Assembly: GCF_001005315.1 (NCBI RefSeq)
Contig: NZ_LBMG01000037.1
Span: 1 to 64,000 of the forward strand
Source of the DNA: Kordia jejudonensis
GTDB lineage: Bacteria > Bacteroidota > Bacteroidia > Flavobacteriales > Flavobacteriaceae
Direction of reading: 5' to 3'
Length of the DNA: 64,000 nt
Shown: positions 1-10,000 of the stretch, piece after piece
How positions within the stretch are numbered: the first letter of the stretch is position 1
Layout: each line of letters opens with the position of its first letter
Translations under genes and position numbers: made by a program
Notes under the pieces: generated by a model
Told to the model about the DNA's origin: nothing
Database searches by the model: none
The model's input: the letters and a program-made list of their open reading frames with translations, nothing else

Positions 1-345
1 GTAACCAAAAGTCTAAAAAGTATTTTATACAGATTAGGATATAATATCAACAAAGGGAAAGATAGATACCTAATAAATCCAGATAAGCGAACCGCATCAT
101 CCACCAAAACAATGAATGATGCTTTATCTTTAGGATTCTCACATTTCTATAAGCAATTAAACACGGATAGAGAATTACAGTTTAAATGCTTACGGAAAAC
201 ATACTTGACCTATCTATCATCTACTTTGAAAGGAGATGCAAAACGTCTATCTTCGCACGCAACAGATTCAGTACTTAAAAAGCATTATATTGACGAGCGA
301 ATCGTAGATAAAGCCATCAAAGAATTAGATATATTTGAAGATTAA
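1..345 (+). CDS. Tyrosine recombinase/phage integrase, C-terminal part (cut by window edge)
   Basis: The frame is open from base 1 to the stop at 345, so the visible part is the C-terminal 114 residues of a longer gene. It shows the end of a tyrosine recombinase catalytic domain: an LRKT segment where the HxxR arginine box normally lies, a downstream SSHATD segment at the place of the second histidine, and KKHYID with the candidate nucleophilic tyrosine. Such proteins cut and rejoin DNA during integration and excision of islands or conjugative elements. The box histidine is replaced (KCLRKT), which occurs in some Bacteroidetes integrases. The call rests on this short motif order, and the rest of the element would lie to the left of the window. 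Confidence 0.65.
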   Translation, partial: VTKSLKSILYRLGYNINKGKDRYLINPDKRTASSTKTMNDALSLGFSHFYKQLNTDRELQFKCLRKTYLTYLSSTLKGDAKRLSSHATDSVLKKHYIDERIVDKAIKELDIFED

Positions 346-358
346 AATAATAGTAAAA

Positions 359-379
359 CGGTACTCTTTAGCGGTACTC
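359..379. repeat. Pair of short direct repeats CGGTACTC next to integrase
   Basis: CGGTACTC occurs at 359-366 and again at 372-379, a 13-base period, starting 14 bases after the recombinase stop. Its position just outside an integrase gene makes it a candidate recombinase arm or attachment-site element, but no tRNA or matching distant copy is visible in the window, so this is speculative. Confidence 0.25.
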
Positions 380-485
380 CTGTGAAAACCAAGAAAATAT
401 GAATTAACGAAAAATAGTGGTAAGTGACTTAAATTTAAGAGCTTACAATTTTAAATTTTAGAAATAAAAAAACTAACCAACAGTT

Positions 486-530
486 AACAACAAACAACAA
501 ACAACGAATAACGAATAACGAATAACGAAG
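486..530. repeat. Degenerate 7-bp tandem repeats (AACAACA then AACGAAT)
   Basis: In the 343-base gap between the recombinase and the ybdG-like gene, a short run of AACAACA-type units passes into three copies of AACGAAT. No gene is supported in the gap; the rest is plain AT-rich sequence. Confidence 0.6.
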
Positions 531-582
531 TTAAAATGTTGAATGCTACATGTTGAATTTTGAATTGAAAAGAATACTTTTT

Positions 583-682
583 ACCATCAACCATCAACCA
601 TCAACCATCAACCATCAACCATCAACCAACAACCAACAACCAACAACCAACAACCAACAACCAACAACCAACAACCAAAACC
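583..682. repeat. Heptamer tandem array ACCATCA x5 then ACCAACA units
   Basis: About 100 bases of perfect 7-bp units: five ACCATCA followed by about eight ACCAACA, then degenerate units. The array ends six bases beyond the stop codon of the channel gene on the minus strand, so on that gene's coding strand it reads as TTGATGG/TTGTTGG units directly after the stop. The open frame through it (550-774) is low-complexity Asn/Gln/Pro/Thr and is not a gene. Confidence 0.85.
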
Positions 683-688
683 CAACAC

Positions 689-1930
689 CTAAGAACCAGC
701 AACATTCAACTCATACGTTTCCAAATAAAAATACGGAACTGCGGCTAGGAGATGATCAAAAATATCGCCCATAATGTATTCGTAGTTTTTCCACACTTTA
801 TCTTTGCTAAAGGCGTAAATCTCCAACGGAACTCCTTGTGGTGTTTGTGGCAACTGACGACTCATAATCATCATGTCATCATTAATGGCAGGATGTTTTT
901 CTAAATATTCTTCAATATACTTACGAAACACACCAATATTGGTCAAATTTCGTCCATTAATCAACACCGATTTATCAACAGCTTTGGCAGCATTAAATTC
1001 CTGAATATCTTTTTGCCTGCGTTCTAAATAATCAGCAATCAGTTCAATTTTTTTTAACTCCTCAATTTCTTCATCACTTAAATAATGAATACTATGTGCT
1101 TTCAAAATAATCGCTCGTTTAATACGTCGTCCATCAGAATCATTCATCCCGCGCCAGTTTTTAAACGAATCTGAAATCAACGCATACGTAGGAATCGTGG
1201 TAATTGTTTTGTCAAAATTTTGCACTTTTACAGTCGCCAAGTTAATCTCAATCACATCGCCGTCAGCACCATATTTTTCCATTGTAATCCAATCACCAAT
1301 ACGAACCATATCATTCACGGCAACTTGAATACTCGCCACAAAACCAAGAATGGTATCTCTGAAGATCAATAAAATAACTGCCGATAACGCTCCTAAAGTA
1401 GTCACAAAACCGACAATAGATTTCCCTGTGAGAAGCGAAAAAACCATCACAATCCCAATCATCCACACAAAAATCATAAACACTTGTATGTAACTGTCAA
1501 TCGGCTTGTCTTTGAACGAATTTAGTGTCTTTAAAAAATCGCGCAACGAATTCAAAAAGCTACGAATAACACGAATCAACAGAATCACCAAAAAGACGTC
1601 TATAAACAATAAAAAATTAGCTTGAAAATTTGGGAAATCAACAAACAAGTGCGGAGATGTTTGCTCAATAAACAATACTGGAACTACATGTGCAATATTC
1701 TGTGGCAACTTATTTTTAACCAGAAAATCATCAAAATGATTCTTCGTTTTCGGCGCAATACGATTTGCCAAAGCAACCAAAATCCGACGAATCACAAAAT
1801 CAATGATGAACGCAATGATCAAAACTGCCAACACACCTACAATTAGGTTGATGTAAATAGCCGCTTCCTTGCTATAATCTTGTGCGATCATATAATCATA
1901 TACAATACGAAACCAATTTTGTCCTTCCAT
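689..1930 (-). CDS. ybdG: MscS-family mechanosensitive channel, YbdG type
   Basis: Inner-membrane mechanosensitive ion channel that would gate on membrane tension during osmotic downshock. About five hydrophobic segments fill the N-terminal half. The MscS core follows (FRDTILGFVASIQVAVNDMVRIGDW) and then the soluble vestibule with YGADGDVIEI, TVKVQNFDKTITTIPTY and SDSFKNWRGM, segments I recognise from E. coli YbdG (415 aa, miniconductance channel). An upstream ATG at 1960 would add ten residues; I prefer the ATG at 1930 because the protein then begins at the same distance from the first membrane helix as YbdG. It is monocistronic: the divergent gene at 2072 is unrelated and heptamer repeats lie directly after the stop. 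Confidence 0.88.
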   Translation of the reverse strand: MEGQNWFRIVYDYMIAQDYSKEAAIYINLIVGVLAVLIIAFIIDFVIRRILVALANRIAPKTKNHFDDFLVKNKLPQNIAHVVPVLFIEQTSPHLFVDFPNFQANFLLFIDVFLVILLIRVIRSFLNSLRDFLKTLNSFKDKPIDSYIQVFMIFVWMIGIVMVFSLLTGKSIVGFVTTLGALSAVILLIFRDTILGFVASIQVAVNDMVRIGDWITMEKYGADGDVIEINLATVKVQNFDKTITTIPTYALISDSFKNWRGMNDSDGRRIKRAIILKAHSIHYLSDEEIEELKKIELIADYLERRQKDIQEFNAAKAVDKSVLINGRNLTNIGVFRKYIEEYLEKHPAINDDMMIMSRQLPQTPQGVPLEIYAFSKDKVWKNYEYIMGDIFDHLLAAVPYFYLETYELNVAGS

Positions 1931-2071
1931 GAAACTTATTTTAGGCAAAGATACTAGCAAAATATAAATAACAAATACTATTACTGAATGTAAAAACTAA
2001 AATTTACCTATAAGTAGGGATGTTTCTGTTTTGACTGGCGATATACTTTTAACTATCAAAAAACCAATCAC

Positions 2072-3739
2072 ATGAAAACACTACTAAAACTAGCATTTTT
2101 ACTACTGCCAATCTGCCTTTTTGCACAAGAAAATGAAGTATTTGAACGATTGCACAGCAAAGACTTAGAACAATCTTTATACATATCATTTGATGGAACC
2201 AACTTCTTTTACAAATCGGAACTATCGAATCCTGAAAAACCATTTATAAAGCTTACAAAAGGCATAACAAGAAATTTTCAAATTGGAAACGATGATGAAA
2301 ATACGTTACAGCTATTTATTCAATTTTACAATCCATTAACGCATCAAATAAAAGCTACTACCACAGAAAGTGATGATGAAAACTTTAAAGCTTTAGCGAA
2401 CTTTATGGAAAATTTATCAACGAATGTTGGGGATTTTGCAGAAGTAAGTTCAATCAGTACAAAATCAGACTTACCAGTTATACCTGAGTTGCCTCAAGGC
2501 TTAAAAAAATCTAAGATGTCAGAAGCATTTTTAAGCCTTCTTCTTATGATAGACGAGATAGTTAAAGTAAATGAAGATGATGATAAGATTGATAAAACAT
2601 TAGACCAAATGTATGAATCATCTCCATTTATGTATAATTGGATTGTAAAATTTAAAAAGGGAATTAAAAATACGGAAGATGATTCAAAAATATTCACAGA
2701 TCCACTTTATACTAAAAAATTTCAAGATGTGGTCACTACAATCAATGGAATGAAACAAGTAGAGGATTTTTTGTTTCGTAAATTAGATGAATATAATAAA
2801 AATGTACCTGAATTAATCAAAGCGGCTCATGATGATTTACGAAATGTTTCGGTAAATGATTTAAAGAGTTTTAAAGAAAAACTAAAGGATTCAAAAGCAA
2901 AAGAAGCAAAGCTTACAAAACAACTACAAACCGCTAAAAAGAATTTTTCCAATATTAAAAATCTTTTAAAGGAACAAGAAGTAGCTGTTACAAGCTTTTT
3001 TAACGATGATGATGAAGAGACAGAATTTAAAAGTGAATTTCATGATCTTAATAATAGTACAATAGGATACCTTGAAGCTATATTGGGAGATAAAATGCAA
3101 GCACACGGAACTGCTATTGCAAAACTAAAAGAACTAAATGACAAGCTTACGAAGTATTGTGAAGCATATGAAAATAATAAGTATCCAACTGGTTATAAAC
3201 TTTTAGAAGAAGATGCATTTGGATTTCAATATGAAAAAAAACGTACCTACGAAATTGTCGGTGTAAAACTAAATGCAAGTGGTGATGAAGTTGCCACTTC
3301 AAAAATCGCAAACAAGTTTGTTGTTCGAAAAAGTCAAGGACGATTGGCTATATTTACTTCTATAGGCGTATTTTACACACCATTTGAATATAAAAATTAT
3401 GGATTGTTGGAAGGATTGGTCGCAGAAACACAAGGCGATCCTGTATATGTAAGACCTGCTTTTTATCTCAACTTTTTATACCGTTTAAAGGAAGGAGATA
3501 TTTTTTACCCAATGTTTCAAGTAGGCATCACACAAGGTATAAAAACACCGATGTTTCCTATTGGCGTAGGTTTTACAATTCGAGATAAATTTTCCGTGAC
3601 AGCAGGACCATTATTGGCTTTTCAACGAGAACTCAATACATTGGAAATTGGCGCAATGGCGGACGATGCTACGTTACAAGACGATTTAGAATCGAGAATT
3701 CGCGCAAGTTTTTACATATCGATCAATTTTAGATTATAA
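2072..3739 (+). CDS. Secreted protein with coiled coil and C-terminal barrel-like domain, function unknown
   Basis: I do not recognise this 555-residue protein. It has a clear signal peptide (MKTLLKLAFLLLPICLFAQ, cleavage near 19). Residues 20-110 look like a small beta domain. Residues 130-380 are charged and helical, with a strong coiled-coil stretch around 265-305 rich in Lys and Glu. The last 130 residues alternate hydrophobic and polar positions with many aromatics and glycines and end in ISINFRL, like the last strands of an outer-membrane beta-barrel. A location in the outer membrane with a periplasmic helical part is therefore likely. It is a single gene between the divergent channel gene and the laminarin-locus regulator, and nothing in it ties it to sugar use. 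Confidence 0.6.
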   Translation: MKTLLKLAFLLLPICLFAQENEVFERLHSKDLEQSLYISFDGTNFFYKSELSNPEKPFIKLTKGITRNFQIGNDDENTLQLFIQFYNPLTHQIKATTTESDDENFKALANFMENLSTNVGDFAEVSSISTKSDLPVIPELPQGLKKSKMSEAFLSLLLMIDEIVKVNEDDDKIDKTLDQMYESSPFMYNWIVKFKKGIKNTEDDSKIFTDPLYTKKFQDVVTTINGMKQVEDFLFRKLDEYNKNVPELIKAAHDDLRNVSVNDLKSFKEKLKDSKAKEAKLTKQLQTAKKNFSNIKNLLKEQEVAVTSFFNDDDEETEFKSEFHDLNNSTIGYLEAILGDKMQAHGTAIAKLKELNDKLTKYCEAYENNKYPTGYKLLEEDAFGFQYEKKRTYEIVGVKLNASGDEVATSKIANKFVVRKSQGRLAIFTSIGVFYTPFEYKNYGLLEGLVAETQGDPVYVRPAFYLNFLYRLKEGDIFYPMFQVGITQGIKTPMFPIGVGFTIRDKFSVTAGPLLAFQRELNTLEIGAMADDATLQDDLESRIRASFYISINFRL

Positions 3740-3952
3740 CGCACATTATCTACCTGTGAATTAGAAAAAAGTGCTGTGTTTTTTATACGGAATCAGATGT
3801 TGTTTTACAGGAAACTGTACACATATAAAACAATTCAATTTTGATGATCATTTGTTATTTTTTCAATATTGATGGTTGAAAAATAAAGAATTCGCAAAAG
3901 TTGTTTAAAAAAATAACTGTATTTTTACAGTAAACACAAACCGAACAAACCG

Positions 3953-6754
3953 TTGCGAACCCTAATAAATGTATTTCTTGTATTGCTTTGCAGTATCTCC
4001 TGCGCGCAGGAATTACCTCCAATACTAAATTATACTCCGAAAACGTACAATGCCGATAATCAGAATTGGATGATTTCGCAATCGAGCGATTCATACATGT
4101 ACATCGCAAACAATAAAGGACTTTTAGAATTCAATGGAGCGCAATGGAAACTCTATAAAACGCCAAACGAAACCATCGTACGTTCAGTAAAAGTGATCAA
4201 TGATAAAGTGTACACAGGATTTTATCAAAACTTTGGTTGTTGGATTCGAAACGATAAAGGAATTCTAGAATACACATCCTTAAGTGATCAATCTGAAATT
4301 GAAATTCTAGAAGATGAACAGTTTTGGAATATTGTACAGCTCGATAAATGGGTGCTTTTTCAATCATTAAGCAGTATTTACAGTTACCACACGGAAACGA
4401 AAGAGTTCAAAGTAATCCGCGTTGACAACATTCTTACAAAACTCTATAAAATTGACGAAGAACTTTACTTTCACGTTTTAAATGAAGGTTTATACACGAT
4501 AGAAAACGGAGAAAAGAAACTAATCAATGATGATCCTGTTCTAAAAAATGATCGTATTGTTGGTTTTTTTAGACAAAATAAGAAAAAACTAATCATAACA
4601 CTTAGCAACGGCTGGTTTCGCTTGGATGATAACGGATTAACGGCAGTAACACTACCATACCAAGAGACAAACAATCAAAAAAGTATTTATACCAGCATAC
4701 AGTTGAGTGATGGCGGTTTTGTATTAGGAACGATCTCAGAAGGAATCTTACACATTTCCAAAAGCGGAGAATTGCTACATCAAATAGATCAGGCAGACGG
4801 ATTGAGTGATAATACCGCATTATCTTTATTTGAAGATGCAGAAGGAAATATTTGGGTCGGATTGGACAATGGAATTGACTGTATCAACCGAAAAGAACCA
4901 TTTAAATATTTTGCAGATCAAAAAGGACGTCTTGGAACTATTTATGCGTCTATCATTCATAATGGATATGTGTATTTAGGCACGAATCAAGGATTATTTT
5001 ATAGAAAAGAAGGCGCAAAAACAGCATTCAAATTTGTAGAAGGTACAAAAGGACAAATATGGTGTTTGCGTGTCATTGATGACGAATTATTCTGTGGACA
5101 CGATTTAGGAACATTTTTGATACAACAAGGAACACAACGAAAAATCTCAAATGTATTGGGCGCATGGGACATTAGAAAAGTTCCAGGAAAAAGCAATATG
5201 TTCATTCAAGGAAATTACAAAGGACTATATCTATTTACAAAAGAAAATAATACTTGGCAGTTAAGTCACAAACTGAAGAATTTCAACATATCATCCAAGC
5301 ATTTTGAATGGATTAGTCCCACAAAAATCTTGATGAATCACGAATACAAAGGTGTATACGAATTAGAAATCAGTGAAGACTATCAAAGCGTTATTGCTGT
5401 GAAAAAAAATAATGACGTTCAAAAAAGTGCCAACTCTAGCCTTATCCAATTCAGCAATACCATTTATCAAGCCAATAAAAATGGTATCTATGGCTATGAT
5501 GTTGCAAGTGCTACTTTCAAAAAAGACACAATTCTCAGCAGTATTTTTGAAAATGATGAATACACATCAGGGAAATTAGTGGTCGATAATGTGGGCTATT
5601 TATGGGCTTTTACCAAAAATTATATCAATTATGTAACGAAGGAAAAGCTCAACGGAAATTTTAAAATCAATAAAATAGCTATTTCAGAATCATTGCGAAA
5701 TGAAATGAAAGGCTATGAAAACATTGCACATCTTAAAGGGAAAAATTATTTGCTAGGAACTTCTGATGGCTACATTACCATCAATTTGGACGAAATGCAC
5801 GTTGTAGATTATGAAATTAGTATAAACAACATTACAAGTACTTCGCTCGTTGGCGGAATGCGCAATATAGTGCTAGGAGAAGAAGGTGATTTCAAAGCAA
5901 AAGAGAACTATTTGTCATTTGCATACAGTATTCCTGCTTACAACAAATACGAAGTTGCAGAATATTCATATCATTTAGATGGATTATACGAAGGTTGGAG
6001 CGATTGGAGTACGAAGCCAACAGTAGCGTTTGAAAACTTACCACATGGCAATTATACCTTTAAAGTAAAGGCACGAATCAACAATCAAGAAACGGTAAAT
6101 ACGGCAAGTTATACCTTTAAGATTAATAGACCTTGGTTTTTATCAAACTTGGCAATTGCCATATATATTATTTTAACCATACTACTCTTTACAGCACTCA
6201 ACGGTTTCTACAAACGATATTATAGAAAACAACGTGAACGCTTGCTCGAAAAAACAACACGTGACTTAGCGCTGAAAGAATTAGAAGCGCAAAAAGAAAT
6301 CATTCAATTAAAAAATTCTCAGTTGAACAGCGACATAGATGCTAAAAATCGTGAACTAGCGATTGCAACAATGAATATGATTAAGAAAAATGAAACACTC
6401 AACAGTATAAAGCAAGAACTCAACAAGCAAAAAGGCGAACAAGGACAAAATGTAACACCTGTAATTCGGTTAATTGATAAAAATATCAACAATGCAGAAG
6501 ACTGGAAATTCTTCGAAGAAGCGTTCAATCATGCAGACAAAGACTTCTTTAAAAAGGTAAAAGACTTGCATCCGCAACTGACGGCTAACGATTTACGTTT
6601 ATGTGCATACTTACGCCTAAATTTATCCTCAAAAGAAATTGCACCACTACTCAACATCTCTGTACGGAGTGTGGAAATAAAACGATATCGATTGCGTAAA
6701 AAAATTAGTTTGGCTCGCGAAATCAACCTAAATGACTACTTTTTAAACCTATAA
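3953..6754 (+). CDS. Membrane-spanning propeller/Y_Y_Y sensor with LuxR-type HTH (laminarin locus regulator)
   Basis: A 933-residue one-protein sensor and transcription factor. Order: signal sequence (MRTLINVFLVLLCSISCAQ), a long periplasmic region of beta-propeller repeats like the two-component regulator propellers of hybrid sensors, a Y_Y_Y domain at about 665-728 (YSYHLDGLYEGWSDW), one membrane helix at about 729-750, a coiled coil at about 755-830, and a C-terminal LuxR-type helix-turn-helix at about 875-920 (LSSKEIAPLLNISVRSVEIKRYRLRKK). No histidine kinase or receiver domain is present, so glycan sensing outside would be passed through the membrane to DNA binding directly. The start is TTG at 3953: no ATG lies within the signal sequence and the frame is closed by a stop at 3914. 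It sits immediately upstream of susC, the usual place for a locus regulator. Confidence 0.85.
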   Translation: MRTLINVFLVLLCSISCAQELPPILNYTPKTYNADNQNWMISQSSDSYMYIANNKGLLEFNGAQWKLYKTPNETIVRSVKVINDKVYTGFYQNFGCWIRNDKGILEYTSLSDQSEIEILEDEQFWNIVQLDKWVLFQSLSSIYSYHTETKEFKVIRVDNILTKLYKIDEELYFHVLNEGLYTIENGEKKLINDDPVLKNDRIVGFFRQNKKKLIITLSNGWFRLDDNGLTAVTLPYQETNNQKSIYTSIQLSDGGFVLGTISEGILHISKSGELLHQIDQADGLSDNTALSLFEDAEGNIWVGLDNGIDCINRKEPFKYFADQKGRLGTIYASIIHNGYVYLGTNQGLFYRKEGAKTAFKFVEGTKGQIWCLRVIDDELFCGHDLGTFLIQQGTQRKISNVLGAWDIRKVPGKSNMFIQGNYKGLYLFTKENNTWQLSHKLKNFNISSKHFEWISPTKILMNHEYKGVYELEISEDYQSVIAVKKNNDVQKSANSSLIQFSNTIYQANKNGIYGYDVASATFKKDTILSSIFENDEYTSGKLVVDNVGYLWAFTKNYINYVTKEKLNGNFKINKIAISESLRNEMKGYENIAHLKGKNYLLGTSDGYITINLDEMHVVDYEISINNITSTSLVGGMRNIVLGEEGDFKAKENYLSFAYSIPAYNKYEVAEYSYHLDGLYEGWSDWSTKPTVAFENLPHGNYTFKVKARINNQETVNTASYTFKINRPWFLSNLAIAIYIILTILLFTALNGFYKRYYRKQRERLLEKTTRDLALKELEAQKEIIQLKNSQLNSDIDAKNRELAIATMNMIKKNETLNSIKQELNKQKGEQGQNVTPVIRLIDKNINNAEDWKFFEEAFNHADKDFFKKVKDLHPQLTANDLRLCAYLRLNLSSKEIAPLLNISVRSVEIKRYRLRKKISLAREINLNDYFLNL

Positions 6755-6777
6755 AAAACTCAACATCTCTTTTTTTT

Positions 6778-6945
6778 ACCACAACATTACCACAACAATA
6801 ACGTTGTAGTGGACTTTTGTGTGCGGTTTATACTATTTTTTTTATTTGGAGTAATTACTGCGAATGCTTCATAATTGTTAGGTTTATATTGATAAAATGA
6901 TAAAATAAAACCTATTTTTTTGCCATGTATGCTTTTTGTATAGGT
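6778..6945 (+). promoter_or_regulatory. Conserved upstream module of the susC operon (copy A)
   Basis: Three blocks here recur upstream of the second operon at exactly the same spacing: ACAACATTACCACAACA at 6781-6797, a GAATNCTTNANAAT block at 6862 followed by GGTTTANATTGA at 6881, and CATGTATGCTTTTTGT at 6924-6939. The first block holds two CCACAACAWTA-like units 11 bases apart, about one helical turn. A partial inverted arm (GTTGTAGTGG, 6804-6813) follows. The third block lies about 65-80 bases before the susC start and probably overlaps the core promoter. Binding by the upstream HTH regulator is inferred. Confidence 0.6.
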
Positions 6946-7004
6946 GTTTTTTAAGGATTCGTTAACAATTGTAAATAAATTGTCATCAATTAAAAATCAA
7001 CTAT

Positions 7005-10000
7005 ATGAACCGTTATTTAATCATGCTTTCGCTCATGCTTTCCTGTATATGGACGTATGGACAAAACCTTGAGATAAAAGGAAAAGTACTAGAAGAAGGT
7101 ACAGAAATGCCACTTCCAGGAGTTAACGTACTTATCAAAAACACAACACAAGGAACATCTACAGACTTTGATGGACTGTTTACCTTGAAAAATGTTCCTA
7201 CCGGAAGTACACTTGTATTTACTTCAATAGGATTTGCACCGCAAGAAGTTGTGGTAACTTCAAATGAAGAATTAACCGTATTCATGAAAGAAGATGCAGA
7301 ATCTTTAGAATCTGTGGTCGTAATCGGGTATGGTTCACAACGAAAAGAATTAGTTTCTGGATCGTATGCTACCGTTAATGCTGAAACAATTGTGGAGCGT
7401 AACCCTGTCAGAGTGGAAGAAGCACTACAAGGTTCGGCTTCGGGAGTACAAGTAAATGCTACTTCAGGTTCACCAGGTGCCGCACTTAACATTCGAATTC
7501 GTGGTATCACATCTAATGGAGACAACAATCCACTTATAATTGTAGATGGTGTCAATGTTGGAAACGATTTAAGTGTTATTGATCCAAATGACATCGAGCA
7601 AATCAACGTTATCAAAGATGCGAGTTCGGCAATATATGGTGTACAAGCATCAAATGGTGTCATCTTAATTACTACGAAAAGCGGACGTAGAGATTCGGTA
7701 ACGAAATTTTCATACAATGCTTTCTACACAGTACAAGAAACATCAAACACGTTAGACTTGCTAAACGCTTCAGAATATGCAGTATATGTAAATGAAACAG
7801 AAGTTGCGGATGGAAATGCATTACCATTTCCAGACATTTCTTCGCTAGGCGTTGGAACTGATTGGCAAGATGAGTTGTTTACGCAAGCACCATTAATCAG
7901 TCACAGTTTAAGTGCTACAGGAGGTTCTGAAAACATTTCATACGGAATTAGTGGAAGTTACCTAAGCCAAGAAGGTATTATTGCCAGCGACAAATCAAAC
8001 TTTACGCGTTGGACATTAAAAAATAACCTAAGTATCAATCTTACGGAAAAGCTAAAGGTTAATACATTACTATTATACACAAACAGAAAAACAAGAGGAA
8101 TTCCAGAAGGCGGAAGAGGTTCTATATTGTATTATGGAGCAAATGCTTCTCCGCTAACTCCAGTATTTGATGGAACTGACGGTTCGGGACCATCACGAGG
8201 ATTCTCATACATTGGTTCAGAACAAGGAATTGAAATTGTAAACCCGTTTGCAGTAATCAACAATACCTTTAACGAATCAAAAACAAATCGTTTTACTGGA
8301 AAAATAGAATTGGTGTATGACATCATTTCTGATTTAGAAATCACATCACGTTTTAACTTCAACTACGCAGATGTAATTTCACGTTCATACAATCCATTAC
8401 AATATTATGGACCAAACAAAGTACAAAACAATGTAAATGTTGCAAACAATCGATTCATATTAGACACCAATGATGATGGCGATAGAGATGTTTACAGTAC
8501 CGTTAGTGAAAACACTCAAAACTTCTTTGATTACACTTGGGAAACGTTTATCAACTACAAAAAATCATTTGGAGATCATAACTTCAGTGGTTTATTAGGA
8601 ACGTCATTACAAAGTTTTCAATACGACGGAATATTCGCAACAGGTTTCTTAGTAAATGGTCCAGATGCATGGAGCAACGCATACCTAAGCAATACACAAT
8701 CATTCATTATTGATGAAGATGATACGCCAAACGGAGATCCGCAAGACATTCAGCAAACATTAAATGCTACAACAGGAATCGGAGAAGATCGTTTGTACTC
8801 AATATTTGGAAGAGTTCAGTACGATTACAGCGGTAAATATCTATTTTCTGCCATGTTGCGTAGAGATGCATCAACGCGTTTTGGTCCTGACAATAGAGTC
8901 GGATACTTTCCATCACTTTCAGGAGGTTGGGTTGTTTCGCAAGAAGATTTCTTCAAATCAGATTTGATCAATAGCCTGAAAATTAGAGGAAGTTGGGGAA
9001 TCACAGGAAACGACAGAATTGGTAGTTTCCGTTGGTTAGGATTCTTACAAGGAGCCAATGCAGAAGCTACGTATCCTTTCAATGATGTATTGTCATTTGG
9101 AAACGCAATTGGAGCATTATCAAACTCAAAACTACAATGGGAAACCACTACACAATCAAACATCGGTTTTGATATTAGCTTATTTGATCGTAAATTAGAC
9201 ATAAGTGTAGATTACTATAAAAAACGTACAGAAGACTTATTATTAGTGCCAGAAGTATCAGCATTGTTAGGAACAAGCGCTGGAGGAAGTTCTGCACCAG
9301 TAGTAAATGCGGGAATCGTAGAAAACAAAGGGCTTGATTTAGGAATCAATTTCTCGCATAACTTTACAGATGACTTTAGTATTCGAGTTGGATACAATCT
9401 GACAAGTATAGACAACAAAGCAATAGAAGTAAACAATGCAGCAGGATTTTTACCAGGTGGATTATTTGATTTAAATCAAACCACATCACGATTCCAATCA
9501 GGATTACCAATTGGAGCATTCTGGGGATTACAAACAGACGGAATCTTTCAAAATCAGGCAGAAATTGATGCACATGCGGTACAACCTGATGCACAACCTG
9601 GAGACATTCGTTATGTAGATGTTGATGGCGATGGAGTAATTGAATTTGGAAGTCAAGATGATCAAACCATGATCGGAAATCCAATTCCAGAATTCACAAT
9701 GGGATTAAACTTTGGATTAAACTACAAACAGTTTGACTTTGCAACGTCGTTATATGCTTCTATCGGAAACGATATTGCAAGAAGTTACGAGCGTTTCCTA
9801 ACCTACAGTAACAAACCTAGTTTATATCTAGATCGTTGGACAGGAGAAGGAACATCTAACTTTGTGCCAAGAGCATCAACAAATGCTTCTAACAACCGTT
9901 TATTCTCAGACTTTTTCGTAGAAGATGGTTCGTACTTAAGAATACAAAACATTCAAATTGGATACGCATTGCCTGACTCAGTTTTAGAGAAACTTCACTT

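Noticed and set aside
550-774. Open frame with Asn/Gln/Pro/Thr repeats
   Set aside because: It is a translation of the ACCATCA/ACCAACA heptamer array and overlaps the end of the ybdG-like gene.
7013-7717. Long minus-strand frame inside susC
   Set aside because: It is antisense to a well-supported SusC domain with no recognisable motif; such shadow frames are common here.
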